A stretch of 64,000 bases of DNA, from the NCBI RefSeq assembly GCF_001514265.1, contig NZ_KQ948991.1, positions 368,684 through 432,683 of the forward strand, read 5' to 3'. Below, in pieces: positions 55,327-64,000 of this stretch (its first letter is position 1; the number at the start of each line of letters is the position of its first letter). Position numbers and translations under genes: made by a program. Below the pieces are notes generated by a model that saw only the letters and a list, made by a program, of their open reading frames with translations, ran no database searches and had not been told where the DNA came from. The stretch is from Streptomyces resistomycificus (lineage in GTDB: Bacteria > Actinomycetota > Actinomycetes > Streptomycetales > Streptomycetaceae).

Positions 55327-58300
55327 GTGGGCAGACACGCCCTGAGACGGGGCGGTCGTGCCGCGCTCGTCTCCGCGCTCGCGGTCGCCGTGGCGGCCGG
55401 ATCCATCACCTTGTTCTCCGGTACGAAGGACGGCGGCGGCGCCGCTCAGGCCGCGACGGCGGCCGCCGCGGCCGGCACCACCGAGATCGTCCTGGACGAC
55501 CCGCGCACCGATCTGCGGCGCGCCGAGCGGCTGCTGGCGGCGGGCGAGACCGGCTTCCTGCACCGGCAGTCGGGGGTCGCGGGCCTGCTGTGGACGGACT
55601 ACGAGGACGGCGGCACCGTCACCGTCGAGACACCGTCCGGGGTGTACACCCCGACCACCACCAGCTGCTACAACGTGGAGACGCGCTGCGCCTCGGGCGT
55701 CTTCGGGCAGGCCGCCGACACGGTCGCGCTGCCGCACCGGACCTACGGCGACCCGGTGTCGCTGTGGAGCCCGGGCGGTGGCGCCCTGCGGACCGTCGAC
55801 CTGAGCCAGTCGGCCGACCGGGTGGGCACCTACGGCGACACGACCGTCACCGTCGAGTGGAACGGCGTCGTCGACGGGACCCAGCTGGACGGACATGTGC
55901 TGCACCTGGTCGACCTCGTCGACGGCAGGCAGCGCGACCGCGTGGTCACCGGCTACCCGGCCGACGTCTGGTGGGAGTGGAACAACGCGCGCACCGGCGA
56001 CGAGAACGGCGCCCTGCTGACCTACCCGGAGCGCGACGAGAACGGCGACCTCACGCAGTACACCGTCGGCTACCTCGACTTCGCCACCGCGCGGCTCACC
56101 CCCGTCTTCACCGGCCTGTCCGAGGAGAGGCTGCCGGAGCTCGTGCTGACCGACGACCGCGTCGGCTGGTACACGCAGGCCGCCGGACTGCACCTCAAGC
56201 CGCGTGCCGACCTGTCGGCCCAGGAGACGGTCCCGGTGCCCGGCGAGGAGCCCACCCTCGCCCCCTATCCGGTGCTCGTCGGTGACTGGCTGGTCCTGAC
56301 CGGTGTCCCCGGCGTCACAGCCGTGTCCCTGACCGACGGCACCAGGAAGACCCTGCTGGCCGGTTCGTACGGCACCCCGCTGGCCACTCCCGACGGCGGC
56401 GCCGTCGTCACGGGCGGCACCACCGCTGCCGACTGGTGGGTGTACCGCGTGAGCCTCGGCTCCGACGGCACCCCGCAGCTGCGGAAGCTGACCAAGGTCC
56501 CACCGTACGAGAACGCCAAGACCGGGCTCGCGCTCAGCCGCGGCAGCCTGCGCGTCGCGGAGGACAGACAAAGCAGCGCCTCGGACACCACGTCCGTCCG
56601 CACGCTCACCACGAACGGCAGCACCCAGCTGACCGCGTCCGCCGCCACGGAGAGCTCCTCGGTCAGGCCGACCTGCCCGTACGCGGACACCACCTGCTCG
56701 GCGATGTGGGGCAACTTCGACGGGACCGACGCCCAGGACGTCTACCTCAACACGTTCTACGACAGCGACGAGGGCGGCAGCGGCCTGGAGAACGCGGACC
56801 AGCTGGTCTCCATCGGCTACAACCCGATGTCCTTCCACGGCACCCAGGGCGGCGCCATCGTCGACGTCTCCGACGACTACGCCGTCTACGACTCCGGCGG
56901 CTCGGCCCCGATGCAGTACGTCGGCGAGTTCGGCCGGGGGCAGAAGCTGAAGCGGTCCGTACGCGCCGCCGCCCTGAACGGCTCCACCCTGTGGAGCGCC
57001 ACCACCACGGCCGGGCAGCTCACCTCGTACAGCCTCACGCAGAACAAGACGCTCGCCACCGTGACGGTCCCCTCTCTCGGCTGTGTGCCGAGCGAGCTCC
57101 AGGCGGCGGGCCGCTGGGTGTACTGGTCCTGCGGGACGGACTCGGCGGGCGTGTACGACACGAAGGCCGGCACGTCGGTCGCCGTACAGCCCGGTGACGT
57201 GCTGCTAGGGGACGGCTTCACCGTCCGCCACGACCACGGCACCCACCGGCTGGTCCTGACCGACGCGGCCACGGGCACGACCCGGGTGATCGCCTCCGGT
57301 CTGCCCGACAAGGGGCTCCCCATGGACCGCCGCTACCGGTGGACGGTCGACGAGTACACGGGCCTGGTCGCGTGGTTCGACACGTTCGAGCAGACGCACG
57401 TCGCGACGACCGGCGTGCCGCCGTCGGCACCGACGGCCTTCGAGTCGGAGGCCGGAAGCTACGTCGAGCCGGGCTCGTCGACGGCCTGGGCCGGCCGGTG
57501 GCTGCTGTCCCGCCCGGCCACCTCCTGGTCCCTCACCTTCACCTCCGTCCAGAGCGGCGCGACCGGCAGGGCCACCCGCACGATCACCGGCGGAGCGGCC
57601 GCCGCCTGGGTGTCGGCGAACTGGAGCGGCAAGACGGCGAACGGCGGCCACTTCCCGAACGGCGAGTTCACCTGGGCCCTCGAGGCGACCGGCCAGGGCA
57701 CGTCGACGGCGTCCACCGTGGCGACCGGCCAGGGCTACCTGTTGCGGGGCGCGGCCGTACGCCACGACTTCACCAGCCCCGACGGCCCGGACGGCCGGGG
57801 TGACCTGCTCACCCTCAACTCCTCCGGAGGCCTGACCTTCCACAGCGGCACCGGCACGGGCAAGGTCGGCTCCAAGTACACCGGCACGGGCTGGCCGACG
57901 ACCGCGCGGTTCGTGCCGTTCGGGGACCTGAGCGGCGACCGTTGCAACGACGTGCTGGTACGCCTGAGCAGCGGGGCGCTGCGGCTGTACAAGCCGGGCT
58001 GCGGCGCCGCGGTCAAGCCGACGACGTCGTACACGACCCTCGCCACCAGCGGGTGGACCCAGTACGACGTGCTGACGTCCCCGGGTGACGTGAGCGGCGA
58101 CGGCCGCGCGGACCTGATCGCCCGCAACACCTCCACCGGGGCGGTGTACCTCTACCAGGGCACGAGCACGGGCAAGCTGTCCGCGCGCGTGAAGCTCTAC
58201 GACAACTGGAAGACGTACAAGAAGGTCGTCGGCGCCGGTGACCTCGACGGCGACGGCATCGGCGACCTCCTCGCCCAGGACAAGGCGAACACCCTGTACC

Positions 58301-58536
58301 GCTACCTCGGCAAGGGCAACGGCACCTTCTCCGCCCGTGTGAAGGTCTTCGCCGACTGGGGAGGCTCGTACGACGTCGTCGTCGGCCTGGGCGACATCAC
58401 GGACGACGGCAGGGCCGACCTGGTGTCCAGGGACACGTCCGGAAACCTGTGGCGCAACAGCGGTGACGGCAAGGGGTCGTTCGGCGGGCGCGTGAAGATC
58501 GCGTCGGGCTGGAGCGGTTACAAGTCCCTGTCCTGA
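55327..58536 (+). CDS. Large secreted FG-GAP/VCBS repeat protein
   Basis: This 1069-residue exported protein has a basic N-terminus, a hydrophobic segment and an Ala-rich cleavage area (about residues 12-50). A beta-propeller-like region follows to about 700, then a FlgD-type Ig module (near 800, with WVSANWSGKTANGGHFPNGEFTWAL). Four or five C-terminal FG-GAP/VCBS repeats of the type GDLDGDGIGDLLAQ carry the calcium-binding Asp loops. Such proteins act in adhesion, matrix binding or as polysaccharide-associated proteins. GTG 55327 is preferred because GGGAGGGA lies 9 nt upstream; the frame opens earlier within the promoter. Confidence 0.85.
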   Translation: MGRHALRRGGRAALVSALAVAVAAGSITLFSGTKDGGGAAQAATAAAAAGTTEIVLDDPRTDLRRAERLLAAGETGFLHRQSGVAGLLWTDYEDGGTVTVETPSGVYTPTTTSCYNVETRCASGVFGQAADTVALPHRTYGDPVSLWSPGGGALRTVDLSQSADRVGTYGDTTVTVEWNGVVDGTQLDGHVLHLVDLVDGRQRDRVVTGYPADVWWEWNNARTGDENGALLTYPERDENGDLTQYTVGYLDFATARLTPVFTGLSEERLPELVLTDDRVGWYTQAAGLHLKPRADLSAQETVPVPGEEPTLAPYPVLVGDWLVLTGVPGVTAVSLTDGTRKTLLAGSYGTPLATPDGGAVVTGGTTAADWWVYRVSLGSDGTPQLRKLTKVPPYENAKTGLALSRGSLRVAEDRQSSASDTTSVRTLTTNGSTQLTASAATESSSVRPTCPYADTTCSAMWGNFDGTDAQDVYLNTFYDSDEGGSGLENADQLVSIGYNPMSFHGTQGGAIVDVSDDYAVYDSGGSAPMQYVGEFGRGQKLKRSVRAAALNGSTLWSATTTAGQLTSYSLTQNKTLATVTVPSLGCVPSELQAAGRWVYWSCGTDSAGVYDTKAGTSVAVQPGDVLLGDGFTVRHDHGTHRLVLTDAATGTTRVIASGLPDKGLPMDRRYRWTVDEYTGLVAWFDTFEQTHVATTGVPPSAPTAFESEAGSYVEPGSSTAWAGRWLLSRPATSWSLTFTSVQSGATGRATRTITGGAAAAWVSANWSGKTANGGHFPNGEFTWALEATGQGTSTASTVATGQGYLLRGAAVRHDFTSPDGPDGRGDLLTLNSSGGLTFHSGTGTGKVGSKYTGTGWPTTARFVPFGDLSGDRCNDVLVRLSSGALRLYKPGCGAAVKPTTSYTTLATSGWTQYDVLTSPGDVSGDGRADLIARNTSTGAVYLYQGTSTGKLSARVKLYDNWKTYKKVVGAGDLDGDGIGDLLAQDKANTLYRYLGKGNGTFSARVKVFADWGGSYDVVVGLGDITDDGRADLVSRDTSGNLWRNSGDGKGSFGGRVKIASGWSGYKSLS

Positions 58537-58571
58537 GGCAGGAACCACAACCGCCGGACGGCGGGAGGCGC

Positions 58572-58979
58572 TCAGCCCGACCCGACGAGACCCCGCCGTC
58601 GCCCCGGCCCGGGTGACGGCTGGTCACTGTCGAGCCCGAGGGCGGTCCGGGCCTCACGGACGTGCCCGAGCCCCTCCGTGGCCGTGTGCTTCACCTGCGC
58701 GTACTCCGCTCCGGTGTGGGCGGTGGCGAGGAGGGCGCGGGCGGTGCGGAGCCGTTCGGTGGCGTCCGCCAGGGCCTGGACGGCGTTTGCGTCGGCGCGT
58801 GCCAGGGTCCGCGCGTCGAGGAGGGACAGGCTGCCGCCGAGCCGTACCACCCACCGGTTGGCCTCGGCCTCCTCGTCGAGGCCGGACAGGGCGTCCGAGC
58901 GGCCGAGGCAACGCTGAGCGACGATCGCGCCCACCGCACCGGCGATCAGCAGCAGGGAAAGCAGGGCGGCGAATGCCAC
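58572..58979 (-). CDS. Small membrane-anchored helical protein
   Basis: This 135-residue protein has one N-terminal transmembrane helix (FAALLSLLLIAGAVGAIVA) and a long Ala/Leu/Arg/Glu-rich helical domain that may form a coiled coil (about residues 30-115). A basic tail ends the protein. No family is recognised. GTG 58979 is chosen because GGAGGTGGAGA lies at proper spacing and directly precedes the helix; upstream ATG at 59039 has no site. It is convergent with the FG-GAP gene after 35 bp. Confidence 0.6.
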   Translation of the reverse strand: MAFAALLSLLLIAGAVGAIVAQRCLGRSDALSGLDEEAEANRWVVRLGGSLSLLDARTLARADANAVQALADATERLRTARALLATAHTGAEYAQVKHTATEGLGHVREARTALGLDSDQPSPGPGRRRGLVGSG

Positions 58980-59153
58980 GGTCTCCACCTCCGGCGACTC
59001 AGGGCGTACGCGGGTCGTACGACTCTCGGGTTCCCCCATAAGACCGTCTGCCTCTGTGCGTGCCCCACAAGAAGTCTGTGCGGCGCCCATGAGGTTCCCG
59101 AGAGCGGCCGGAGTGGCGCCCGGGGCGTGGTCACCCCGGGCTTCCTCGGTGCC

Positions 59154-60497
59154 TCAGGACGCGACGGGCCGTTCGGCGGCCGCCTGAGGCGCGGTCCGCG
59201 GCAGGGCGTCGGTCCCACCGCGGGTGTTCCTGACGTAGACCACGCCGATCACGGCGAGCAGCGACGCGGCGGAGAGCGTGTACAGGCCTCCGTTGGTGCT
59301 GCCGGTCGTGTCCTTGAGATAGCCGAAGAGGGTCGGGGAGACGAATCCACCCAGGTTCCCGATGGAGTTGACCACGGCCAGTCCCGGCGCGGCGATCTTG
59401 AGGTCGAGTCCGGACTGGGCCATGGGCCAGTACAGGGTGGCCGCGCACTTGCCGCCGACCGCGGCCAGCGTGAGGGCGGCGAGCCCGAACCAGGGGGAGC
59501 CCAGGGTGGCGAGGAAGGTGCCCACGGCCGACAGGACCAGGGCGATCGCCAGGTAGGGGCGACGGTCCGGGGCCTTGTCGGTGAAGTGGCTCACCGTGTA
59601 CATCGCGATCACGGCACAGATCCACGGGACGGCCGTCAGCAGTCCGACCTGGAAGGGGGAGAGTCCGCCGATGTCGTCGACCAGACTCGGCAGCCAGAAG
59701 GTGATCGCGTACCCGGTGAGGGCCATGGCGAAGAAGACGCCGGTCAGCAGGGCGACCTGCGGATGGAGGATGAGCTTGAGGCGGGACACCTTGGGGGCGC
59801 GGCTGCGGGCCTCCTCGTCCCGGGCGACCGCCGCGCTCAGCGCCTCCTTCTCCTCGGCGGAGAGCCAGCGGGCGTCCTCGATGCGGGAGACCAGGAAGAA
59901 CCCTGCGACGAACCCGACGACGATCGAGAAGACGCCCTCCAGCGCGAACATCCAGCGCCAGCCGGCGAATCCGCCCACCCCGTGCATCTCCAGGAGCGCG
60001 CCCGTGATGGGACCGGTCACGATGTACGCCGTCGCCGAACCGCCGAGGAAGATCGCGCTCGCCCGGCCCCGGCTGGAGTCGGGCAGCCACTGGGTGAAGT
60101 AGAGGAGCACACCGGGGAAGAAGCCGGCCTCCGCGACGCCGAGGAGGAAGCGCAGGGCGTAGAACATCGTGACGTTGTGGATGAAGCACATCGCCACGAT
60201 GACCAGACCCCAGGTGATCATGATGCGGGTGAGCCAGACCCGGGCGCCGAACCGCTCCAGGAGCATGTTGCTCGGCACCTCGAACAGCGCGTACCCGATG
60301 AAGAACAGGCCGGCACCGAGTCCGTACGCGGTGGCGCTGACCCCCACGTCGGCCCGCAGTTCGTCCTGCACGAAGCCGACGTTCGTCCGGTCCATCTGGT
60401 TGACCAGCAGCATCAGGACCAGGATCGGCAGCATCCGGCGCAGGAACTTGCCCACCGCCCGCTGTTCGGCTTCGGGCATCACGGCAGCTTCTGACAT
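59154..60497 (-). CDS. MFS transporter, anion:cation symporter type
   Basis: This 447-residue protein has twelve transmembrane helices with the central cytoplasmic loop at about 200-240. MFS motifs are visible: the first-loop pattern in VPSNMLLERFGARVW and the RFLLGVAEAGFFPGVLLYFTQWLP motif typical of the anion:cation symporter group (tartrate, phthalate, glucarate and related organic acids). NQMDRTNVGFVQDEL near the N-terminus is also typical. Substrate is not identifiable. The ATG at 60497 has GGGAGA upstream. An inverted repeat at 60520-60540 lies just upstream and is probably the operator of an unlinked regulator. Confidence 0.9.
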   Translation of the reverse strand: MSEAAVMPEAEQRAVGKFLRRMLPILVLMLLVNQMDRTNVGFVQDELRADVGVSATAYGLGAGLFFIGYALFEVPSNMLLERFGARVWLTRIMITWGLVIVAMCFIHNVTMFYALRFLLGVAEAGFFPGVLLYFTQWLPDSSRGRASAIFLGGSATAYIVTGPITGALLEMHGVGGFAGWRWMFALEGVFSIVVGFVAGFFLVSRIEDARWLSAEEKEALSAAVARDEEARSRAPKVSRLKLILHPQVALLTGVFFAMALTGYAITFWLPSLVDDIGGLSPFQVGLLTAVPWICAVIAMYTVSHFTDKAPDRRPYLAIALVLSAVGTFLATLGSPWFGLAALTLAAVGGKCAATLYWPMAQSGLDLKIAAPGLAVVNSIGNLGGFVSPTLFGYLKDTTGSTNGGLYTLSAASLLAVIGVVYVRNTRGGTDALPRTAPQAAAERPVAS

Positions 60498-60519
60498 CGT
60501 TGTCTCCCTTACGTGCACA

Positions 60520-60540
60520 TACGTGAACTGCAATCACGTA
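60520..60540. promoter_or_regulatory. Inverted repeat upstream of the MFS gene
   Basis: TACGTGA (60520-60526) and TCACGTA (60534-60540) form a perfect 7-7-7 inverted repeat about 23 bp upstream of the MFS start codon. It is a probable operator. No regulator gene lies nearby. Confidence 0.5.
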
Positions 60541-60598
60541 CGCGGGCACTGGGGGACGTTACGGAGGTCGATCTTCCGGGTCAATGGGTTGAGCGGAT

Positions 60599-60796
60599 CT
60601 ACATGTATGTGAACACGACAACCCGTGGGGCCGGCCGCCGATCAGGTGCCGTCGTTCGCCTCGTCCGCGCGACGCCTATGGCCTCCGTGGGACCCTCCTC
60701 CCCGGCGAAGGCGTTCGCCGCGAGCGCGGTGCCGCCCAGACCCGCCACGGCGACCGCGCCACCGGCACCCACCACGACGACCTTTCGGCGCGTGAC
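60599..60796 (-). pseudogene. Truncated exported protein remnant
   Basis: A minus-strand frame of 65 codons begins with strongly coding-like codons for a signal peptide (basic residues, a Val/Gly/Ala core, then an Ala-Leu-Ala-Ala-Asn-Ala cleavage region and an acidic segment). It loses coding character near its end and stops at TAG 60599-60601. The position expected for the start has GTC instead of GTG, and no ATG or GTG lies in frame back to the upstream stop. It looks like a degraded 5' end of a small secreted-protein gene. Positions 60541-60863 hold nothing else recognisable. Confidence 0.4.
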
Positions 60797-60863
60797 ATCC
60801 CCTACGCCCGTTGCCTCGTGGGGCGGTCACGAGCTGAGAAAACGGCCCCTTTCCCCGCACACA

Positions 60864-60906
60864 CGAAAGGGACCTGAAATCGACGGGCGATTTCAGGTCC
60901 CTTTCG
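60864..60906. terminator. Strong bidirectional terminator downstream of aspS
   Basis: CGAAAGGGACCTGAAATCG at 60864-60882 pairs perfectly over 19 bp with 60888-60906, with a 5-nt loop. It starts 26 bp after the aspS stop codon. The stem is the longest in the window. Confidence 0.9.
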
Positions 60907-60931
60907 GATCAGCCTTGTCGAAACGCTTGCC

Positions 60932-62695
60932 TTACTTCGGCTGGGGCTTGCGAACCGACAGGTGCAGCTCCCGCAGGCGGGCCTCCTCCAGCTCCGTCGG
61001 CGCGCCCATCATCAGGTCCTGGGCGTTGCCGTTGAGCGGGAAGGAGATCGTCTCGCGGATGTTCGGCTCGTCCGCCAGCAGCATCACGATGCGGTCGACG
61101 CCGGGCGCGATCCCGCCGTGCGGCGGGGCGCCGAAGCGGAACGCGCGCAGCATGCCGGCGAACTTGTCCTCGACGGTCTCGCGGTCGTAGCCCGCGATCT
61201 CGAACGCCTTGAGCATGATCTCCGGCTCGTGGTTCCGGATCGCGCCCGAGGACAGCTCGACGCCGTTGCAGACGATGTCGTACTGCCAGCCCAGGATGTC
61301 CAGCGGGTCCTGGTTCTCCAGGGCCTCCAGACCGCCCTGCGGCATGGAGAACGGGTTGTGCGAGAAGTCGATCGCGCCGGTCTCCTCGTCCTTCTCGTAC
61401 ATCGGGAAGTCGACGATCCAGCAGAACCGGAAGACGTTCTCCTCGAAGTGCCCGGCACGCTTGGCGGCCTCGACCCGCACCGCGCCCATGATCTTCGAGA
61501 CCTCGTCGAACTCGCCCGCGCCGAAGAACACGGCGTGACCGGCGGCCAGCGACAGACGCTTGGTCAGCTCGGCCACGTTCTCCTCGGTGAGGAACTTCGC
61601 GATCGGGCCGGACAGCGAACCGTCCTCCGCGACCCGCACCCAGGCCAGGCCCTTCGCGCCCTGCGAGACCGCGAAGTCACCGAGCTGGTCGAAGAACTTC
61701 CGGGGCTGCGCGGAGACGTCCGGCACGGCCAGGGCACGCACGTGCTTGCCCGCGAAGGCCTTGAACTCCGAGCCCTCGAAGACGTCGGTGATGTCCACCA
61801 GCTCCAGCTGGGCCCGCAGGTCCGGCTTGTCGGAGCCGTACTTCAGCATCGACTCCCGGAACGGGATCCGCGGGAAGGGCGAGGTGACGTGGCGACCGCC
61901 GCCGAACTCCTCGAACAGCTCGGTCATGAGCTTCTCGATCGGCTGGAAGACGTCCTCCTGCTCGACGAAGCTCATCTCCACGTCGAGCTGGTAAAACTCG
62001 CCCGGCGAACGGTCCGCGCGGGCGTCCTCGTCACGGAAACAGGGCGCGATCTGGAAGTAGCGGTCGAAGCCCGAGATCATCAGCAGCTGCTTGAACTGCT
62101 GCGGGGCCTGCGGCAGGGCGTAGAACCTGCCCGCGTGCAGCCGGGAAGGGACCACGAAGTCGCGGGCGCCCTCGGGCGAGGTCGCGGACAGGATCGGCGT
62201 AGCCATCTCGTTGAACCCGAGGGCCGTCATCTTGTGACGAATGGCGCTGATCACCGCCGTACGCAGCATGATGTTGCGGTGCATGCGCTCGCGGCGCAGG
62301 TCCAGGAAGCGGTACTCCAGGCGCCGCTCCTCGTTGACACCGTCCTCCGCGTTGATCGTGAAGGGCAGCGGGGCGGCCGCGCCGAGCAGCTCGACGTCAC
62401 CGACCTCGACCTCGATCTCGCCGGTCGGGAGGTCCGGGTTCACGTTCTCGGTTCCACGTGAAACAACCTGGCCGTCGACACGGACCGTGGACTCCTTGGA
62501 GACCTTGTCGAGAGCCTCGTAGGCCGGGGTGCCGGGACGGGCGACCAGCTGCGTGATGCCGTAGTGGTCGCGCAGATCGATGAAGAGGATGCCGCCCAGG
62601 TCGCGCCGATTGTGCAGCCAGCCGCTCAGCCGGACGTCGGAGCCGACGTCAGAGGCGCGGAGCTCGCCGCAGGTGTGGGACCTGTACCGATGCAT
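60932..62695 (-). CDS. aspS: Aspartyl-tRNA synthetase
   Basis: This 587-residue class II enzyme has an N-terminal OB anticodon-binding domain (GWLHNRRDLGGILFIDLRDHYG), motif 2 (FRDEDARADRSPGEFYQLDVEMSF), the bacterial GAD insertion (about residues 290-410) and motif 3 with GVDRIVMLL. It attaches aspartate to tRNA-Asp, and in organisms lacking AsnRS also to tRNA-Asn for amidation; which type this is was not resolved. The ATG at 62695 matches the conserved MHRYRSHTCGEL beginning. The hairpin at 60864-60906 ends transcription. It is divergent from the SpoIIE-type phosphatase gene. Confidence 0.97.
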   Translation of the reverse strand: MHRYRSHTCGELRASDVGSDVRLSGWLHNRRDLGGILFIDLRDHYGITQLVARPGTPAYEALDKVSKESTVRVDGQVVSRGTENVNPDLPTGEIEVEVGDVELLGAAAPLPFTINAEDGVNEERRLEYRFLDLRRERMHRNIMLRTAVISAIRHKMTALGFNEMATPILSATSPEGARDFVVPSRLHAGRFYALPQAPQQFKQLLMISGFDRYFQIAPCFRDEDARADRSPGEFYQLDVEMSFVEQEDVFQPIEKLMTELFEEFGGGRHVTSPFPRIPFRESMLKYGSDKPDLRAQLELVDITDVFEGSEFKAFAGKHVRALAVPDVSAQPRKFFDQLGDFAVSQGAKGLAWVRVAEDGSLSGPIAKFLTEENVAELTKRLSLAAGHAVFFGAGEFDEVSKIMGAVRVEAAKRAGHFEENVFRFCWIVDFPMYEKDEETGAIDFSHNPFSMPQGGLEALENQDPLDILGWQYDIVCNGVELSSGAIRNHEPEIMLKAFEIAGYDRETVEDKFAGMLRAFRFGAPPHGGIAPGVDRIVMLLADEPNIRETISFPLNGNAQDLMMGAPTELEEARLRELHLSVRKPQPK

Positions 62696-62845
62696 CGTCG
62701 TTCATCCAGCCTTCGCTGATCGGGGATCTCCGGGGCCCGGTGCCCGGACCTCCCAAGGGTACCGGCCACCCCGAGATCGCCTCCCCACCATTAATCCGCA
62801 CCTGGTGGGTGGCACTGAGCGAGGGGATTTTCCTAAAGTGGGGCA

Positions 62846-64000
62846 ATGCGCACTGGTGAGCCCCTGCCCGCCGTGGGGCAGGTCCTCGCCTCCCTCGCGA
62901 CCGGCCTGTGGCGTTGGGACAACACAGCCGGGCTGGTCACACTGGACGCCGAGGCCGCGCGTCTGGTCGGGCTGGCCGCCGAACCGACCACCGTCACCGA
63001 GGGCGGGATCCGCTCCCGCTTCCACCCGGTCGACTGGAACGAGATCGACGGCGTCGTCCAGCTCGCCGTCGCCGAGGGCACCCTCGCCGAGGCCCGGCTG
63101 CGGGTCATGGACGAACACGGTCGCGTGATCCGTACCGTCCGCAGCCGCTCCAAACCGATCGTCGACCCGGCCACCGGGCACTACGAGCTCGTCGGCACCC
63201 TCCAGGAGGTCACCGAACCCCCGCCGGGTGCCGCCGCACGCACCCCGGTCACCGGCGACTGGCGCCGCTCCCGGGAGGCCTTCCTGCTGGACGCCGGCCG
63301 CGCCCTGGCCGAGGCCCGCTCCACCGCCGAGGTGCTGCGGGTCGCCGCCGGCCTCTCCATGCCCGGCTTCTCGCCGGACGGCCTGGCCGTCTTCGGCGTC
63401 CAGGGCGACCGCCTCACCCTCATCGGGCAGCACGGCCAGCAGCCGGACGACGAGAGCCCCTTCTCCCACATGGCCCTCGCCACCGACTACCCCGCCGCCG
63501 AGGTCGTCCGCACCGGCCGCGCCGTCTACCTCGCCACCCCCGAGGACTACAAAGCCCGCTACCCGGTCACCTGGCCGCTCGCCCAGCCCTTCGGCCGCCA
63601 CTCCTGGGCGTTCCTGCCGCTGACGGTCGCCGGCCGCACCCTGGGCGCCTGGATGGCGGCCTTCGCCTACCCGGTGGCGTTCACCCCCGACGAGCGCTCC
63701 GTCCTGACGACGGTGGCGCGGATGCTCGCCCAGGCCCTGTCCCGGGCCGGCGTGGCGGAGTCCGAACGCGAACTGACCGACGGGCTGCAACGCTCGATGC
63801 TGCCCACCCTGGGCCACCACATACCGGGCATGAGCGTCGCCGCACGGTACGTCCCGACCGGCGGCGGCCTCCAGGTCGGCGGCGACTGGTACGACATGAT
63901 CCCCCTGCCCAACGGCCGCTTCGCCCTGGTGATCGGTGACGTCCAGGGCCACGACGTCCGCGCGGCGGGCCTGATGGGCCAGCTCCGCATCGCCCTGCGG
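62846..64000 (+). CDS. PAS/GAF/SpoIIE (PP2C) phosphatase, partial at window end
   Basis: The 385 visible residues start with a PAS-like domain (about 10-120: ATGLWRWDNTAGLVTLDAEAARLVGL and a VGTLQEVTE end). A GAF domain follows (about 140-300: ARSTAEVLRVAAGLSMPGFSPDGLAVF, ending TTVARMLAQALSRA). Then comes the SpoIIE-type PP2C start with LQRSMLP, VAARYVPTGGGLQVGGDWYDMI and VIGDVQGHDVRAAGLMGQLR, whose Asp residues bind catalytic metal. It runs off the window. Such Streptomyces proteins usually control anti-sigma factor antagonists. A TAAAGT at 62834-62839, 6 nt before the ATG, suggests a leaderless start. Confidence 0.88.
   Translation, partial: MRTGEPLPAVGQVLASLATGLWRWDNTAGLVTLDAEAARLVGLAAEPTTVTEGGIRSRFHPVDWNEIDGVVQLAVAEGTLAEARLRVMDEHGRVIRTVRSRSKPIVDPATGHYELVGTLQEVTEPPPGAAARTPVTGDWRRSREAFLLDAGRALAEARSTAEVLRVAAGLSMPGFSPDGLAVFGVQGDRLTLIGQHGQQPDDESPFSHMALATDYPAAEVVRTGRAVYLATPEDYKARYPVTWPLAQPFGRHSWAFLPLTVAGRTLGAWMAAFAYPVAFTPDERSVLTTVARMLAQALSRAGVAESERELTDGLQRSMLPTLGHHIPGMSVAARYVPTGGGLQVGGDWYDMIPLPNGRFALVIGDVQGHDVRAAGLMGQLRIALR

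Noticed and set aside
1..64000. tRNA or rRNA genes, insertion sequences and attachment sites
   Set aside because: No tRNA cloverleaf, rRNA sequence, transposase or integrase gene was seen, so the 17.3-30.3 kb island shows no visible mobile-element boundary.

Overview
The window is about 72% GC, shows near-saturated third-position GC in its genes, and carries typical actinomycete families (DUF4142, ANTAR regulator, LAETG sortase substrate, Tat-exported PhoX phosphatase, Svp-type NRPS). It is a Streptomyces chromosome, probably the core region. The order of a ThrRS-like gene, metG and aspS resembles the S. coelicolor SCO377x-SCO379x neighbourhood; that comparison is from memory and unchecked.

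Layout. 1-245 is a tandem array of an 8-bp unit. 0.4-11.4 kb holds cell-envelope and housekeeping genes: a DUF2079 membrane protein, a secreted lysyl-oxidase-family protein, an M24 peptidase, a DUF4142 protein, a GH13 alpha-glucosidase and a sortase-anchored surface protein. 11.5-13.9 kb is a nucleoside hydrolase downstream of a short threonyl-tRNA synthetase-like gene, whose leader encodes a peptide with three consecutive Thr codons followed by a hairpin. 14-17.3 kb has a lipoprotein, an ANTAR-GAF regulator with a long repeat-rich N-terminus, and a repeat-disrupted coding remnant.

17.3-30.3 kb looks like a specialised-metabolism island. An XRE-TPR regulator is divergent from a 57-aa exported peptide gene, with a 28-bp perfect palindrome between them. 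Next come, all on the minus strand, a second PRPP synthetase, an Old Yellow Enzyme homologue, a pseudouridine-5'-phosphate-glycosidase-type enzyme, a 4-oxalocrotonate-type tautomerase, a complete indigoidine-synthetase-type NRPS (A-Ox-T-TE), an EamA transporter, a uracil phosphoribosyltransferase, a TrpF-like TIM barrel without the usual catalytic Cys, and a nitroreductase. A divergent MarR regulator closes the block. The NRPS, glycosidase, uracil phosphoribosyltransferase and transporter combination matches the logic of the minimycin/indigoidine pathway, with extra enzymes and no phosphatase gene. An array of 21-bp-phased repeats lies just upstream of the NRPS.

31.8-37.7 kb is a four-gene minus-strand operon with the signature of an EACC1-type biological conflict system: a possible pseudo-caspase protein, EACC1, a membrane-spanning caspase with an extracytoplasmic solute-binding/VWA region, and a lipoprotein solute-binding protein. 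38.4-51.9 kb mixes membrane proteins, a MocR regulator with a direct-repeat operator, a hydrolase, a PhoX phosphatase with a three-unit PHO box, a VWA protein, metG (probably leaderless), a PH-domain protein, a pectate lyase and a cupin. 52-58.5 kb is a DUF4956-VTC-carbohydrate-binding operon divergent from a large FG-GAP secreted protein. 58.5-64 kb ends with an MFS transporter, aspS and the start of a PAS/GAF/SpoIIE phosphatase that runs off the window.

All calls are from reading the sequence; no searches were run.
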